From Oreocharis arfaki (taxonomy: Eukaryota > Chordata > Aves > Passeriformes > Paramythiidae): a DNA stretch of 64,000 nt. A program made the position numbers and the translations under genes. Positions 1-12,200 of this stretch are shown here, in pieces. The DNA is taken from contig VZRR01006570.1 in assembly GCA_013398015.1 (NCBI GenBank), positions 544,493 through 608,492 of the forward strand. Direction: 5' to 3'. Below the pieces are notes generated by a model, which saw nothing but the letters and a program-made list of their open reading frames with translations, was not told the origin of the DNA and made no database searches. Position 1 is the stretch's first letter. The number at the start of each line of letters is the position of its first letter.

Positions 1-1596
1 GTTACCTTCTCAGGCATCATCAGCCCAAAAACTAATGGGTCAAAATGCAACAATGAAAACTCAGCTTGGATGTTAAGGAAATATTTGCAATGTTTACTGC
101 AACGGGCTGGAGTTGCACAGCACTGAATATTGGGGAGAAACCTCTGCTTTTCCATGGCCCTATCCCTGTTTTCCAAGGACATTGGCAGGAATCGTTCTTT
201 GCCCACTGGATGCCGCTGTTCCACAGAAATATTCATCTCTTCAGCACCTTCTGTCAGCCATGGGAGCTGCTCCAGGGTCAGCCAGGCTATGAGGATCTAT
301 CCCTGTGAACCTGCCTTTTTTTCCCTAAGGAAACCTCCTTAAATATTTTGCACCTTCCACATTTGGCACACGGGAAACTTGGGCCACTTGATCCCTTTGT
401 GATGTTCTTGGAAGGTGAACAGTTCATGGGATAAAAATCTCTTGGTGATTGACAGGAAAACATTGCCCGAAATGTGTTTGCAGGACCTGTAGAGAAAAAT
501 AATTCCCCCCTGTTGCGCTGTTTTGCATGCTTAATAGAGGAAAAAATTGGTTTGGAGAATTCTCTCCTTGAAAGCAGAGCCTGGAAGTGGCAGCAGGAGC
601 CACTGATGTTACCTTGTGGCACTGCCCTCGGAGGCAATGACCTGGATAAGGCAGCAAGGATGTGTGTGCTCCCACTTTTCAGAGAAAAACCAGTGGTATT
701 TATAGCTCAGCTCAGCCTCAGAACAAAGCAAAGTGACCTACATCCCTCCAGTGCCCAGCTTTGGGAATTAACTTTGAGGAAATTCAGTTCCACATTTAGG
801 TCTCTCTCCTCTGAAGCAAATGGAACCACGGCTTAATAGAATCCAAGCCCACGGGGGATTCCTCTTTATTCCCTGCCAGCAATTTTTAGCACTGGAAAAC
901 AGCTGGAAAATGTAGCAAAAAGAATAATTAAGGGTAGCAATACCAGGCAAGTGACAGACCCCGTGTGGGATAATCACCTGTGCCAGCAGCTCTGCTCTTT
1001 GAGGGGTATTTGGAGTCCCCTCTTCCTCCCGTGGCTGCTCCAGACAATATCTAAGGCAGGATCCCTCCAATGCTCAGCATCACTGCAAAATTAGGAAAAC
1101 TGGATCAGTCTTCTGGCCTTTTCTGAGTGTGCCTGCAGTGCCAGGTGCAAAACTGGCTGAATTCTGGGATGGTTGTGCCTAAAGCCCAGGGTTGTGTAGA
1201 GGAGTCTAATGGAGAAACTCTTAATAAATTGCTGAATATCAACTTTTGCCCCTGCGCTCTGCCCACTTGCCCAGAAGCACATATGAAAAAAGAAAAGAAA
1301 AATAAAAAAGCAAATTTCCATTAAATTATTTCATTTCAAAATCAGAAGTGTCTTCTCAGCCTCCCCTCTCTGATGGGGTTTATTTGTTGTGCTGGAGGAG
1401 CACAGCATATGGAATTCTGCGAGGGAAGCCTGTCCATGCTGCTATAATTAGCTGTCAGTGGTGACAGCAGGCATCTTGGCTTCTTTATTATTTTAAAATT
1501 CTCAGCACTGTGTGATGGGATAAGTTCCTACCACCCCAGAATGCTAATGTGTGGGAAAGCCTGGGAGCAGAGCAGCATCCTGCTGCATTAACAGAG
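1..1596. other. Intergenic DNA, no gene recognised
   Basis: The reading frames here are short, overlap on both strands and resemble no protein I know. There are no convincing exon borders and no clear repeat family. An AT-rich stretch near 1440-1500 is unremarkable by eye. Confidence 0.6.
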
Positions 1597-1857
1597 CCTT
1601 CCAAATCCCAAAGTGATCCCGAGTGTGAGTGCAGTGGCATCAGTGGGATTACACCAGCCTTGAACCTTCCAAATCCCAAACTGATCCCGAGTGTGAGTGC
1701 AGTGGAATCAGTGGGATTACACCAGCCTTGAACCTTCCAGATCCCAGAGTGATCCCGAGTGTGAGTGCAGTGGAATCTGTGGGATTACACCAGCCTTGAA
1801 CCTTCCAAATCCCAAACTGATCCCGAGTGTGAGTGCAGTGGAATCAGTGGGATTACA
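1597..1857. repeat. 68-bp tandem repeat, about 3.8 copies
   Basis: Units start at 1597, 1665, 1733 and 1801, an exact 68-bp period. Each begins CCTTCCAAATCCCA or a one- to two-base variant and contains GATCCCGAGTGTGAGTGCAG. The last copy stops about 10 bases short. Copies differ by only a few substitutions, so the array is young or homogenised. It lies in intergenic DNA about 7 kb upstream of the GOLIM4-like promoter. Confidence 0.95.
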
Positions 1858-1869
1858 GGGGTGCTGAAC

Positions 1870-4800
1870 CTGGGCCCAGCCACAGGGTACATGAGGAAAC
1901 CAATCCTCCTGGCTTTTTTTTCCTGCTGCTGCAGTTATTTAAGCAACTCCCTTGTGTACCCGAGTGGAGGCCTGTGTGGCTGTAAATGAATGTTTGCCTT
2001 TGTTCCCAGGGAATTGGGTCCTCGTGCCTCCCTGGCTGTGGTGCACACACAAGGGTTTTATGAACGGTGCTCGTGCTGTAATTCTTGTCAGGTCCTGCCT
2101 TAAATCAGAGTTAGTTTTTAAAAGTGAACCCGCACACAACAACCCCACCCTTTGAGTCCTTGATGAACCTCTTGCAAGCCCAGGTTTGGAGGTTTTTACA
2201 ATCACTGGCTTCTGCTGAAAACCCAGTTCTTGAAATCCTGGTGCTGCTGCAGGCCCTGGGAGAGGAGAGTCACCAGGAGGGACACCCCATCTTTGAGGAA
2301 AAACACATTGCAAGGCTGATCATTCCCCACCAGAGTCCAGTCCTCACTCCTGTGGTGCCCAGGGAAGGGGATTCGCTGCCATTCCCTGACAGGGATCCCT
2401 CTTTTCTGTCCACACACCGACACAGGGAATCTGGTGGGAGCAAACTGCAGCGAGGAGTGAGACACTGCAGTGTCCCTTTGTGCCGAGCTGGAGGCAGGGA
2501 GGACGTGCCAATGGCAAACAAACAAGGCAAGTAAACAAGGAGCAGGGGGAGAGGGGAGTAACTGGCAGAGATTCAGAGAGAAAAAGCTGGAATTTCAGCG
2601 TAATTGTCCTGAGCCGTGCTCCTCAGGGTGTTTAAGTGCACTGCAGGACTAAGCCTATGCTACCCATCAACACATCATCTGCAGAAGAGGGGCTTGAATT
2701 ACTTTGCCCTAAAGGGGCTTTTTTTCTTGTCTAAATGATAGAAGGAGAGCTGGGGGAGTCACTTTCCCGCTGAGTGTTATGTAAGAAACAGAGCTGGAGC
2801 TCCTTGAGGTTGACTTTGCAGGCAGTGCTGGCTGGAAGGAGCGTTTTTGTGCAGCCAAATTGGCTGCTGTGCCTCCAGCCACGGGGTCTGGGAGAGTCAC
2901 AGGCGCTCCTGCAGATTTTATCTCCCCACACAGCCCCTAGGATGCGTGCAGGGAGGCAAATCAGCCACGTGCTGTAAGATTTCTGGGCTGCTCAGACTGG
3001 AAAATACGGGCAGGTAACAACTTCTCAGTCAAGCTAATACTCCTTGTATTTTAGAGGTCTTTCTGTAATTAGCTTATTGTCAGCTTGGTTGTTGGCCACA
3101 GAGAGAATTTTTGACAGGTTAATGCAGAACAAGAGCTGATTTCCATTTTTATGGCTTTGTGTTGTTCTCCTTATCAAAGTCTTGCTGCTAAAGGCACCCG
3201 TTCCTGCCAGCTTGGAGATGGATCCCTGGAAGGAGGCTGCTGAATCCACCTTAGGAGGATTCCCAGATAGTCCCAGATCCTCTCGTCACTCCTGAAAACA
3301 GATGTGAACCTCAGACTCCACATGGCTCTGGCAAAACCCTTTAGACCGTGTTCCCATTATCTGTGTGCAGGAAAAATGCTGAATGGAATTTCCAGAACCC
3401 AGATGCATGCTTCAGGAAAGTCTGTTCTATTTAAAACCAACAATGATTAAGCAATGTCTAAAATCTCACCCTGAGTCTGTCGATGGCCACAGTTAACGCA
3501 CAGTGACAAAGCAGAGATGACTTAAGCTCCTGGCTTATGGGGGTGTTAAAAACCAGACTGAAATCTCCCTGGCTGACACCTCATGTGTAGAAATGCCAGC
3601 TTGAGTTGCTCATAAATGATCTTTGCAGCTTGATGTGTCATGGATATCTGCATAGCATGAAGTCAGACAAAGCAGCCCTGTGTCCAACTGGTGAGGCCGG
3701 CTGATCCCAGCAGAATGCTTGTGCAGGCATGAAGCTTCCCCTGGAAAAACACTGTGAGTGAGATCATGAGGAATTCTCATCTCTGTGTCATCCTGAGGTG
3801 CCACAGGGTGCAGTAGAACATCCTGGAGGAGGGAGCAGAACATGCAGATCTGCTGCTGAGTGTTCTGTGTCAGCTCCACGCTGCTGCTGCCTTCTCCTCC
3901 CACCATCGCCTGCACTGCCTGCTCAGGCTCCAGCCTGATTAACAACAATTAAAAAGTTCTCTCTTTTTTCCCCCAGAAATTCCCCCACAACAATACAGTG
4001 ACAAATGGCACTTCACCCACAGTAAGGAAAACGTCTGTGCCTCCAGAATCCTGCCTCGTGATGGTGTGAGGAACTCCTGGATGATCCAGCATGGTGGGGC
4101 TGAGGCAGACTTCCTGAAATACCTTATGGAAGCTGAATCCAGGGAGCAATGTCCTGGAGTCTGTAGGATATGCCTTGCTGGGTTATTGGACTTCGTAAAG
4201 CTCAGTGGTCAAGTAGGAAGAAGACTTTTTGTGCTGGTGCCAGTGTTCTCTCTGTCTGTGGCACAATTTCTCTCCAGCCAGAACAGAGCCCGTGTGGAAT
4301 AGGAGGAAACTGAAATCCCAGAGACAAATTCCTTCACCCTCAAGGTGGGCACGGCTCATACCCACGGCTGGGCCCAGCAGGCTGTGACCAGTCCTGCCAA
4401 GCTTTTCTCCCCTGGGCAAGGAGCTCAACCATCTTTTTCCACTGGTGCTTCTCTGGAACAGACAGCTGAGGGTTCATCCACCTTAACCATGTGCAAAGCC
4501 CCCTCCTGGCATCTCTGCTTTTACCCTGACACCGAGACTGAAGGATGCAGGGGGAGAAGAGGAGCCCCAGCCACCACAGATTTGGCTGCCTGATGCTTCA
4601 GGGCTGAGCAGAGCACGGAGTTGGAATGCCCAGGTCCTTCAGTTCATGAGAAGAGGATCATAATCCTTAATTAAAGATGAATTAAACCCCTCAGAGCCCC
4701 AAAGGCATGAAGCCATGGAGGGATTTGGGAATACAAGGTGTCTGTCCCGTAAGGGGGGGGTGATGCTGGAACCCTGAGAGAGGCAGTAACAGCAAATTTA

Positions 4801-7800
4801 GCAGCACCTCACAAACCAAAAATCCCTTTGCTGTTGTTTGCTGTTGTTTTCTGGCACGCTGCATTTTTATTACCTTTGGAAGCTGGAATGTTCCTTGGCT
4901 CTAATAAAAATGTCTGAACCTTGGAAAGGCAGTAAAAGCAAACAGGCAATGGAGTCACAGGCTCTGAGTGTGCTGTGATGCATTTTCTATGCAGAATACA
5001 CTCTTTGCCCTTCTTGTTTGGTTTTATCCATCTGAAACCAATTTTTATTACTTTTTGATTCAAAATTTACCCAAATCACAGACTGGTCCAGGACTCAAAG
5101 CAAGGAAGATTCCCAGTCCAAACTGGAAAAGATGAGGTGGAGCTAAAAGGCAAAGATGGGGGTTTTTTTCCAGAGGATCTAAGATGGAATAGTTCACATG
5201 GTGGAAGTTTTTTGCACTGTAAATTCTTTGAATAAAGATCACTTTTGGGAAGAATTATGAGTTTCTCTCAGAATACTTTGGGAGCTGATGTTTTAAGGTA
5301 AATACCAAGCAACTGCCAAAATATCCAGACATCTTCCAGTAATTGTGGATCTCTTTGTGCTCCATTTTCTATGGAATGCTCATCTAGATGATGAGTTTTA
5401 CCTTGTAACTCAAAAAAACCCCCAATGTTTATGCCTCATTTTGCTCCCTCATTCCCCTTCTCTTGTATCAAGGCCCTGCTCAGAGTTTGCTCAGGGTTCT
5501 GGCATCTCATATCCTCAGTTTTAGGCACAGCACACATGACCCAAAGGACATCTGTAGGCTCGGGGAAGAGCACTCGGAGCGCTGAGCCAACGTGTCATCG
5601 TGAGATGAAGAATAATTCCAACAACACATCCTGAAAAATGGTCCCATCAGCTCCCCGGGGCAGCCTCTAATGAATTCTAATTAGAAGCTGTCACTTCTTG
5701 TTATGGGAAGACAGGAATGCTTCAGCTCTCCCAACCCCTTAACCTCGGAGACACCGAGATGAGATCTGTCCCCAGGAATGGTTAAATTCAGGGCATTTTC
5801 GCTGCTGTAGGAAATTAATTGGGGATTTCTGTGTGGGGAAGGGCAGGCACCTCCAGGAGTGCTGGCAGGTTCCTCTCATGCTCTAAAGCCGTGCACACCC
5901 AGATGGACACTTGAGAACACTTTATTTTCAAACATTTGTCCCTGTCGTTTCTCATCCTCCGTGCTCCTGCCTCAGACTCCTCCCCTGCTCAGCCTATTCC
6001 CTCCCACATTTATGCCCTGGATTCCCAGAGAGGGTTTCCCATAAAGCCTGTAGGGTGAGTGTCTGGTGGCAAAGGGTTGTGGATGTGGCCAGTTTGATCT
6101 GTAGGTGTATAAAACTGCAACCCCTAAACAATCCAGCCTCCCCTCTGCCTCCTCCCGGCACATTCCTTCCATCCATCTTTTTCAGACACTTGGTTTCTTG
6201 ACAGCATTTACATAACCTGGCTGAAAACACTCCCACAGCCGATTAAATGCCTGCCATGAAATCCAAAGCTCTGATTAAAAAAGCTGGAGCCTTCCAGGAC
6301 TGCACTACTTGCACAGATGGTTAATGCTCCTGGTTTGTTCTACAGGGGAGAAAGTGGCATTTTCCTTACAAGTACACCCACCCCGAGCTTTCCCATGGGA
6401 ATTGCTTGTTTTGTTCTGGTTATTATTTTAAAGCTGTCATCTGATGTGATCACCCACTGGATTAGAGGGAGCAAAAGGAGAGGACCAGATAATCCCCGAG
6501 GCACAAAGCATTTTGAGTTGGGTTTGAAGGGAGCTGTCACCTATGGTCAATTTGTTTAGCTCAGGAGTCTCTCCTCCTCTGTATCTCCCTAAAAATACTC
6601 GTGGGCCAGTGGCTGCACACCTTTAGAGATGTGGGATGTTGTGGGAATTTGCACGAGGAAGAATCCTCTGAATCACATAAATACTGGGAAAGCAGGAGCA
6701 AGAAGCAAAGCTCTCACTGTTCATTTGGCCCTAGACCTGGTGCAGAAATATGGGGTCAAGTCTAAACCTGAGTTTATTGCAGGAGTAAAGTTATTTATCA
6801 TAAAAGTAAAGTGCTTGCTCACAGAAATTCCGTCAACCAAATCCTGCTCAGATAAACATTCCCTAATCCAGATTTTAACCTTTTCCAGACTCCTCTCTGT
6901 CAAAAACCTCCAAAATTCCCAGTGTTTCTCAGGCGGGAACCAGCACATGAGGAAGTAATTAATGAGTGCAGGAGGGGAAAAAAAAAAAAGAAGAATGTGC
7001 TGAATAGAGGCAAAACTGAGACTGAAACCCCTCATCCCACGGGCTGCCTGCTCAGTCCTCAGGATGCAGACAAAAGACATTCCAGCTCCTGACAAACAGC
7101 CTGAAGAGATGCTGGAGCATTCAGCAACCCCCAGGGCTGGGCATTTGTGCAAAGACACAGTTGGACAGAAAATCTGTCTGGTACAGAGTAGGTGGAGTGT
7201 CTTGAAATGAATATCTGGGAATCAGGAACGAGGTTATCCCTGGTCCTAGAGGCACATGATCCATGGCAGACAAAGGCTGCCAGAAACATCCCATCAGTGC
7301 TATTCTGGTTTTCAGAAAGAGCTGGAATAATCAGTTAATTCATTAAGGAAAGCCTGTAATGTTTAGTGGAAGCTGTACCCAGAGCCAGGACCGTCAGCCA
7401 AATCACCCCATTTCCAGCAGGCTGAGTCTCACCCAAGGTCTGACAGACCAAATCCACCAAATCCACTTAAAATGATTGAAGGGAAGAAAATCCAACCATA
7501 AAAAAGTTACTTTGGATAAATCATAACCTTACAGGAATGCTGGGGCTCAGTTTTCCCATCGACAGATGAGGGTGACAGAAGCGCCACTCAGCTAATTCCC
7601 AGCAGTGCTGTAAAGCTCATTTGATGAACATTTCTGAAGCCACCACGTGTGGTTTTTAGAGGGGAATTGCTGCTGGAGAACTGTTGTGATTGTTGCTTAT
7701 ACCCCAGGTGCCTGAAAGATGGAACTTGGCAGAATTCCAGAAGAAATATCCTTGTGAGCTCCGATAAGGGATGAGCCAACCTAAGAGTCGGGCTCTTGGT

Positions 7801-7870
7801 GCGGGCAGGATTCGTTATGAACCCGAGGGTCTTGCATAGATCTGAGCTCAGAACCCAGGCAAGGCTCCAG
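1870..7870. other. Intergenic DNA, no gene recognised
   Basis: Six kilobases with only short, mutually overlapping reading frames and no recognisable protein domain. A block near 3040-3130 rich in TAATTAG/TTATTG-like words could be a conserved non-coding element, but nothing in a single sequence proves this. Otherwise I see nothing specific. Confidence 0.55.
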
Positions 7871-7876
7871 AAGCTT

Positions 7877-7960
7877 GGAATCATGGAATGGTTTGGGTTG
7901 GAAGGGACCTTTAAAGGTCACCTTGTGCATCACACACCTGGGTAAAACAAGTTGGGCTCT
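7877..7960 (-). mobile_element. CR1 LINE 3'-end fragment, minus orientation
   Basis: Starts GGAATCATGGAATGGTTTGG followed by GTTGGAAGGGACCTTTAAAG, the reverse complement of the conserved avian CR1 3' terminus. Only the last ~85 bp are recognisable. It lies directly beside a plus-oriented CR1 fragment. Confidence 0.8.
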
Positions 7961-7979
7961 GACAGAAGAGAAGAGCCCA

Positions 7980-8125
7980 CGTGGAGGGCATACCCAGAAC
8001 ACCTTGGAAGTGTCCAAGGCCAGGTTGGATGGGGCTTGGAGCAACCTGGGACAGTGGAAAGTGTCCCTGACCATGGCAGAGTAATGGAATGAGCTTTAAG
8101 GTCCCTTCCAACGCAAATCACTTGG
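7980..8125 (+). mobile_element. CR1 LINE 3'-end fragment, plus orientation
   Basis: Carries the typical CR1 3' region in sense: GGCCAGGTTGGATGGGGCTT, GAGCAACCTGGGACAGTGGA, AGGTGTCCCT-like sequence, then TTTAAGGTCCCTTCCAAC. The 5' part is missing, as expected for truncated CR1 insertions. It ends about 250 bp before the promoter CpG block. Confidence 0.85.
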
Positions 8126-8379
8126 AAAAAGCCAAACTCACACCCTTCTCCTCGTGCCATCCCTCCTGCCTTTATCAGCTCCTATCTTCCCGAGGAGAAA
8201 CCACGGCTTTTAGGTTTTAAAGAGCTCATGTGAGGATGCTCTCCCGGTTAATCCATTCCTGTGTCCCTCATCCATCTCCGCTTAGCAACAGGTGCCGGGA
8301 GCCCCGGCTGTGACTTTACCAGCTCGTCTGGAGCAGGGCAGAGACAACACGGACGAGGGGCTCCAGGTGATGCCGGGTC

Positions 8380-9250
8380 CCGGCGGTGGCGGAGGGAGGC
8401 CATAACGAGTCCCCCCGGTGCCCCTCTGTCCCCCCCGGTCCCCGCAGCCCCTCCCGCCGCCGAGGGCGGACTCTCCGCCGCCGCAGCCCGGATGCCGCCG
8501 CCGCCGCGTTCCTGGCCGGTCTCCCGGCCCCGGTGCCGCCGCTTCCTCCCGGAGCTGCCGGCGGGGGAAGCCGCGGGGAGGGGGCCCGAAGGCTTCTCCT
8601 CTTCTCGCCGGGTTATTTTTTCCGGTCGCTGCTCCAGCGGGGGAGGTGGGAAGAGCCAAAGGCGGCGGTACCCCCTTCCCGCCCCCCCTCTCTCTCCGCC
8701 GCAGCACATGGGAAGCAAAAGTTTTCCTCCTCCTCCTGCTGCTCCTGCTCGGTGCCCTCCGCCGGCTGCCCTCGCCCCGCAGCCCCCCCGGGCCGCCCCC
8801 CGGCCGCCGGAGGATGCGGCGGCTCCGCTCGGACACGGGCCCGGAGCTGCGCCGCGTCCCGATGGACAGCGAGGAATAGAGCCCGGCAGGAGCCTCTCCC
8901 GCCGCTCCGAGCGCTGGCAGCGAGCGAAGGCGAGCCCGCGATCGCATCTTCCGGAGGGATCCGCGAGTTTGCGGAGGAAAGGGGCTGTCGGGCGAAAATA
9001 ATCGGATGCTTTAGCAGCGCCGGCGAGGCAGCGCCGCATCGCCGCGCTCCGGCCCCGCCATGGGCACCGGGATGTGCTCGAGGAGGCAGAAGGGGCTGCT
9101 GCAGACCGCCTTCTGCCTGCTCACCGTGGCGTGCCTGGGCTCCGGAGTTTTCCTCTACAACCACTTGCAGCAGAAGGTGCGGAACGCCGAAGCGCTGGCG
9201 CAGAAATACAAACAGCAGCAGGAAGCGCTGTCAGCCCAGCTCCAAGGTGA
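8380..9250 (+). promoter_or_regulatory. CpG-rich promoter and 5' leader of the GOLIM4-like gene
   Basis: A dense GC and CpG block with CCGCCG runs begins near 8380 and extends through the first coding exon, falling off after 9250. It matches a CpG-island promoter. No TATA box is evident near a definable start, so the transcription start cannot be placed. Long reading frames here on both strands are by-products of low stop-codon density in GC-rich DNA. Confidence 0.7.
9060..9246 (+). CDS. GOLIM4L: GOLIM4-like exon 1 (residues 1-62)
   Basis: Encodes the cytosolic tail, the signal-anchor segment and the start of the coiled coil, ending SAQLQ. The donor is CAAG|GTGAGT. It ends in phase 1. The MCSR-K tail and SAQLQ end are shared with GOLIM4. 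Confidence 0.95.
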
Positions 9251-12200
9251 GTGACCCGCTCTGGATGTGTCTCTGGATGTGTGTGTGTGCGCACCCTGCC
9301 CCAACTTCTCTCCCTCGCAGCGTTCCCTGCCGCTGGCTGTGCTGCCCAGCCACACGCAGGGTGCCCTGGGGACGTTCAGCTCTCGCCTTTAAAGATGCTG
9401 TGCCTGTTTCCTTCTCCCCCCCCTTTGGCTGTCTGGAATTAGAGCAGCCTTGAGTCTGAATTTGCTGCTCGCAGCAAAGGGGGATCGGAGCGTGTTGGAT
9501 CGGCGAGCTCAGCTGCGTCACGTCTATTCCATTTCTTCTCCCTTCGGCTGCAAATCTAAACCCCTGTCACGCTAAATGTGGAGCAGGAAAAACGCAGGGG
9601 CTGCTCGGGCAGGCTCTGAGGTGCGGCTCCGCTCTCTCTGCCCCGTGTGGAAGTGAGCAGAGAGGGAAGGGAGCTCTCACTAAAGTTTGTTGTCACAGTC
9701 TGCTGCTGCCCATTGCCTTTTGCAAGGCGATAAACCCACCTCGTTTTCAAGAGGTTGATCCGGGACTAGAAAAGTCTTGCCAGCGTTTTTGGGGCTGATG
9801 GATGCTGCAGCATACAGCTCCCTAAAAACAGGGTGAGGAGGAGGAGGAGGAGGAAGAGGAAGAATTGGCTTTTCTGATCCCGCCGACCAGCACTTGGTTC
9901 CCTGGCAAGAGCTGCCGGAGACCGGAAGGCAAACACCGCGTGTGGATTCCTCCTCCCCCTTTCTCCCCTCATTTGTCCTCCTTACATAAATGCCTCACTG
10001 TGGGAAAATGGGATTTTAGCCCACGGGGAGATGCCGGCGGGGAAGGCTGAGGACACGCGGTTACTCCACCGCTGAACTCTTATCTCCTTTGTCTAGCCTA
10101 TCATTCCAGCCTTACTGTGTCTGCCAAGGCGACGTTTCCAGCAGCTGTCACAGGATTTGGAGTCCCTGGAGGGATTTGCTGAGCTCCCCGTGGAGAGGTT
10201 CTGTGGGAATCCCCTCGGGGTAGCCAGCACTCGGGTGTGTAATGCTGGAGGACGCGCTTCCTCTGGAGTGCCCACGGAGTGAATCGATGGGGCCAAAATA
10301 TTGTTCTACTCAAGGTCAAGAGATTAATCTAATATCTTTTTTTTCCACCCTAAAAAGTCAGTTTAGACCACAGTGTTTATATGGGAGTTCTTCCCCAGCT
10401 AAAATCGAACACATGGGATCTGTCATGACCTCCCCGGACACATCCAGAGGTATTCTTCCCACAGCCTGTATTGCTGGGGCATTCTGCAGATCTGTGACTC
10501 AACGTTTATGTGTTTTAGGGTTAAATCTCCTCCCGCTGGTGTTGTGTGCGGTGTTGTGATACAAACGGCACATCCCACCGGGGCTGCTGGTGCCCAGGGC
10601 TGCGGGTTCCTGTTGGCAGCGTGTGGGGGGTGTGTTCCTCTTCAGGAAACAAAACCCTATCAGCCTTGGGAATTGATCTAAAGTGTGTTCAGGTTCAGTG
10701 CCATTATCTTAGGGTTTGGTTCCATTTTTCCTCGCTCCACGAGGCAATCAAACACCCACAGCTCAGCCCCAGCCACAATTTCCACCTTCATCCCGAGTTT
10801 GGGATGTCAAAGAGAGAGAGAGACCAGCAGGGCAGAAGTTAACCCACATTCCTCTCCTGTGTGTCAGCATCTCTTGCTCCTCTTGGACACAGGGGCTGCT
10901 TCTCCAGAGAATGACAGTGGTAGCCTCAGGAAACCCCAGTTTGAGGAACAACAGGCCAACAACTGAGCCAAGCTCATGTTTTTTCCACCCAAATATGTGT
11001 GTGAATGGCAGAGCTGCAGCCTGTTGCTGGGGTTTCTAACCCCCTATCAGTCCTCCCAATCCTAAACACAGTTGTTGCCATGGCTACCCTTCTTTATTTT
11101 GAGAAGACACTCGCTTGTCCAACAGTTTTAACAAAGGCAAGGCTTCTTTTTGGGTTTGGCTGCCGGGAGAAGCCTGGCAAGTGGCAGAGGGGAGTGATGC
11201 TCATGGGAGTCTCACAGTGCAGCGGGGTCTGGCACATCTGGCCGTGGCTCTGGTGCTGTGCCTGCTCCCTGCGGTGCTCTGGGGACAAACCTGGGGCTCT
11301 GGGCTCTGTCCCTGCACTTGTTGCACGACTTTAATTCCCGCATCTTCTTCTGCACCTGGTCCTGCCTTTTCGGCAGGGGATTTCATTGTTTCGGCAGCTC
11401 CTTTGGCAGCAGGTGATGGTGCCTTAGAGCCGAGCCCTGGCTGGGTTCCAGCCTGGATTTAGACACTGACCACCCTCCATTCTCTTTGTAAAAGCAAATT
11501 GTTAAAGACTTCCTGGCTCCCTGGCCTCCGAACTGTGCGGTGCCAGTTTGGTCGGGTGAGTTGTTGCTGTGTCTCACCACAGAGATAAGGACAGAATCAG
11601 AGAGTTTTGGGTTACCGTGAGCTGGAAGGGACCCACTGGGATCATCACAGTCCAACTCCTGGCCCTGGACAGCCCCAAGAGTTGAGACACTGCTGTGTGC
11701 AGGGCTGACTTCCCCCTCTGTGTAAAGCTGAACCCGCTTTCTCTGGGCTCTGGGGACCTGCAGGAATGGCAGGAGAGATTAAAACTTTATTTTTGAGTCA
11801 TAGGAGGTTGCTTCAGTTTATCTGACTTATAAAAACAGGGTCGGGGAGAGCCAGATTTTGTGCTGTAAAACCCTGAATAAACAGCCAGCGATCCAGAGCT
11901 GTCCCTGACGCCTCCCCTGCTCCGGGATGGCCTCGTTAGGATCTGTGGCTGTGGGTGTTAACACAGCCCATTGCTACAGATGCCTTCCATTGCTGGTGGG
12001 AAGTTCCCATCACATCAAAGCCTTGCCCTCAGGAGCTCTGCTAGATAAGACTGCAAGGAAGTCAGATGTGAGAAAGCCAGAAAGTGAGTGCCCCAGGGCT
12101 CCCAAATCCTCTGGGAAGTGGCTGATGTTCTCAAGCTGACAATTCCATCGGACAAGGCTTTCTAGCATGGAGTGAAGAAGCACCCAGGGCCCTTGGTGTG

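Noticed and set aside
8248..9039. 263-codon minus-strand frame in the CpG island
   Set aside because: Arg/Gly/Pro-rich translation produced by GC-rich DNA; overlapping frames on both strands are equally long, and a real exon follows on the other strand.
8386..9453. 355-codon plus frame overlapping the first GOLIM4-like exon
   Set aside because: It is out of frame with the conserved exon, crosses its splice donor into intron 1 and has no family similarity.
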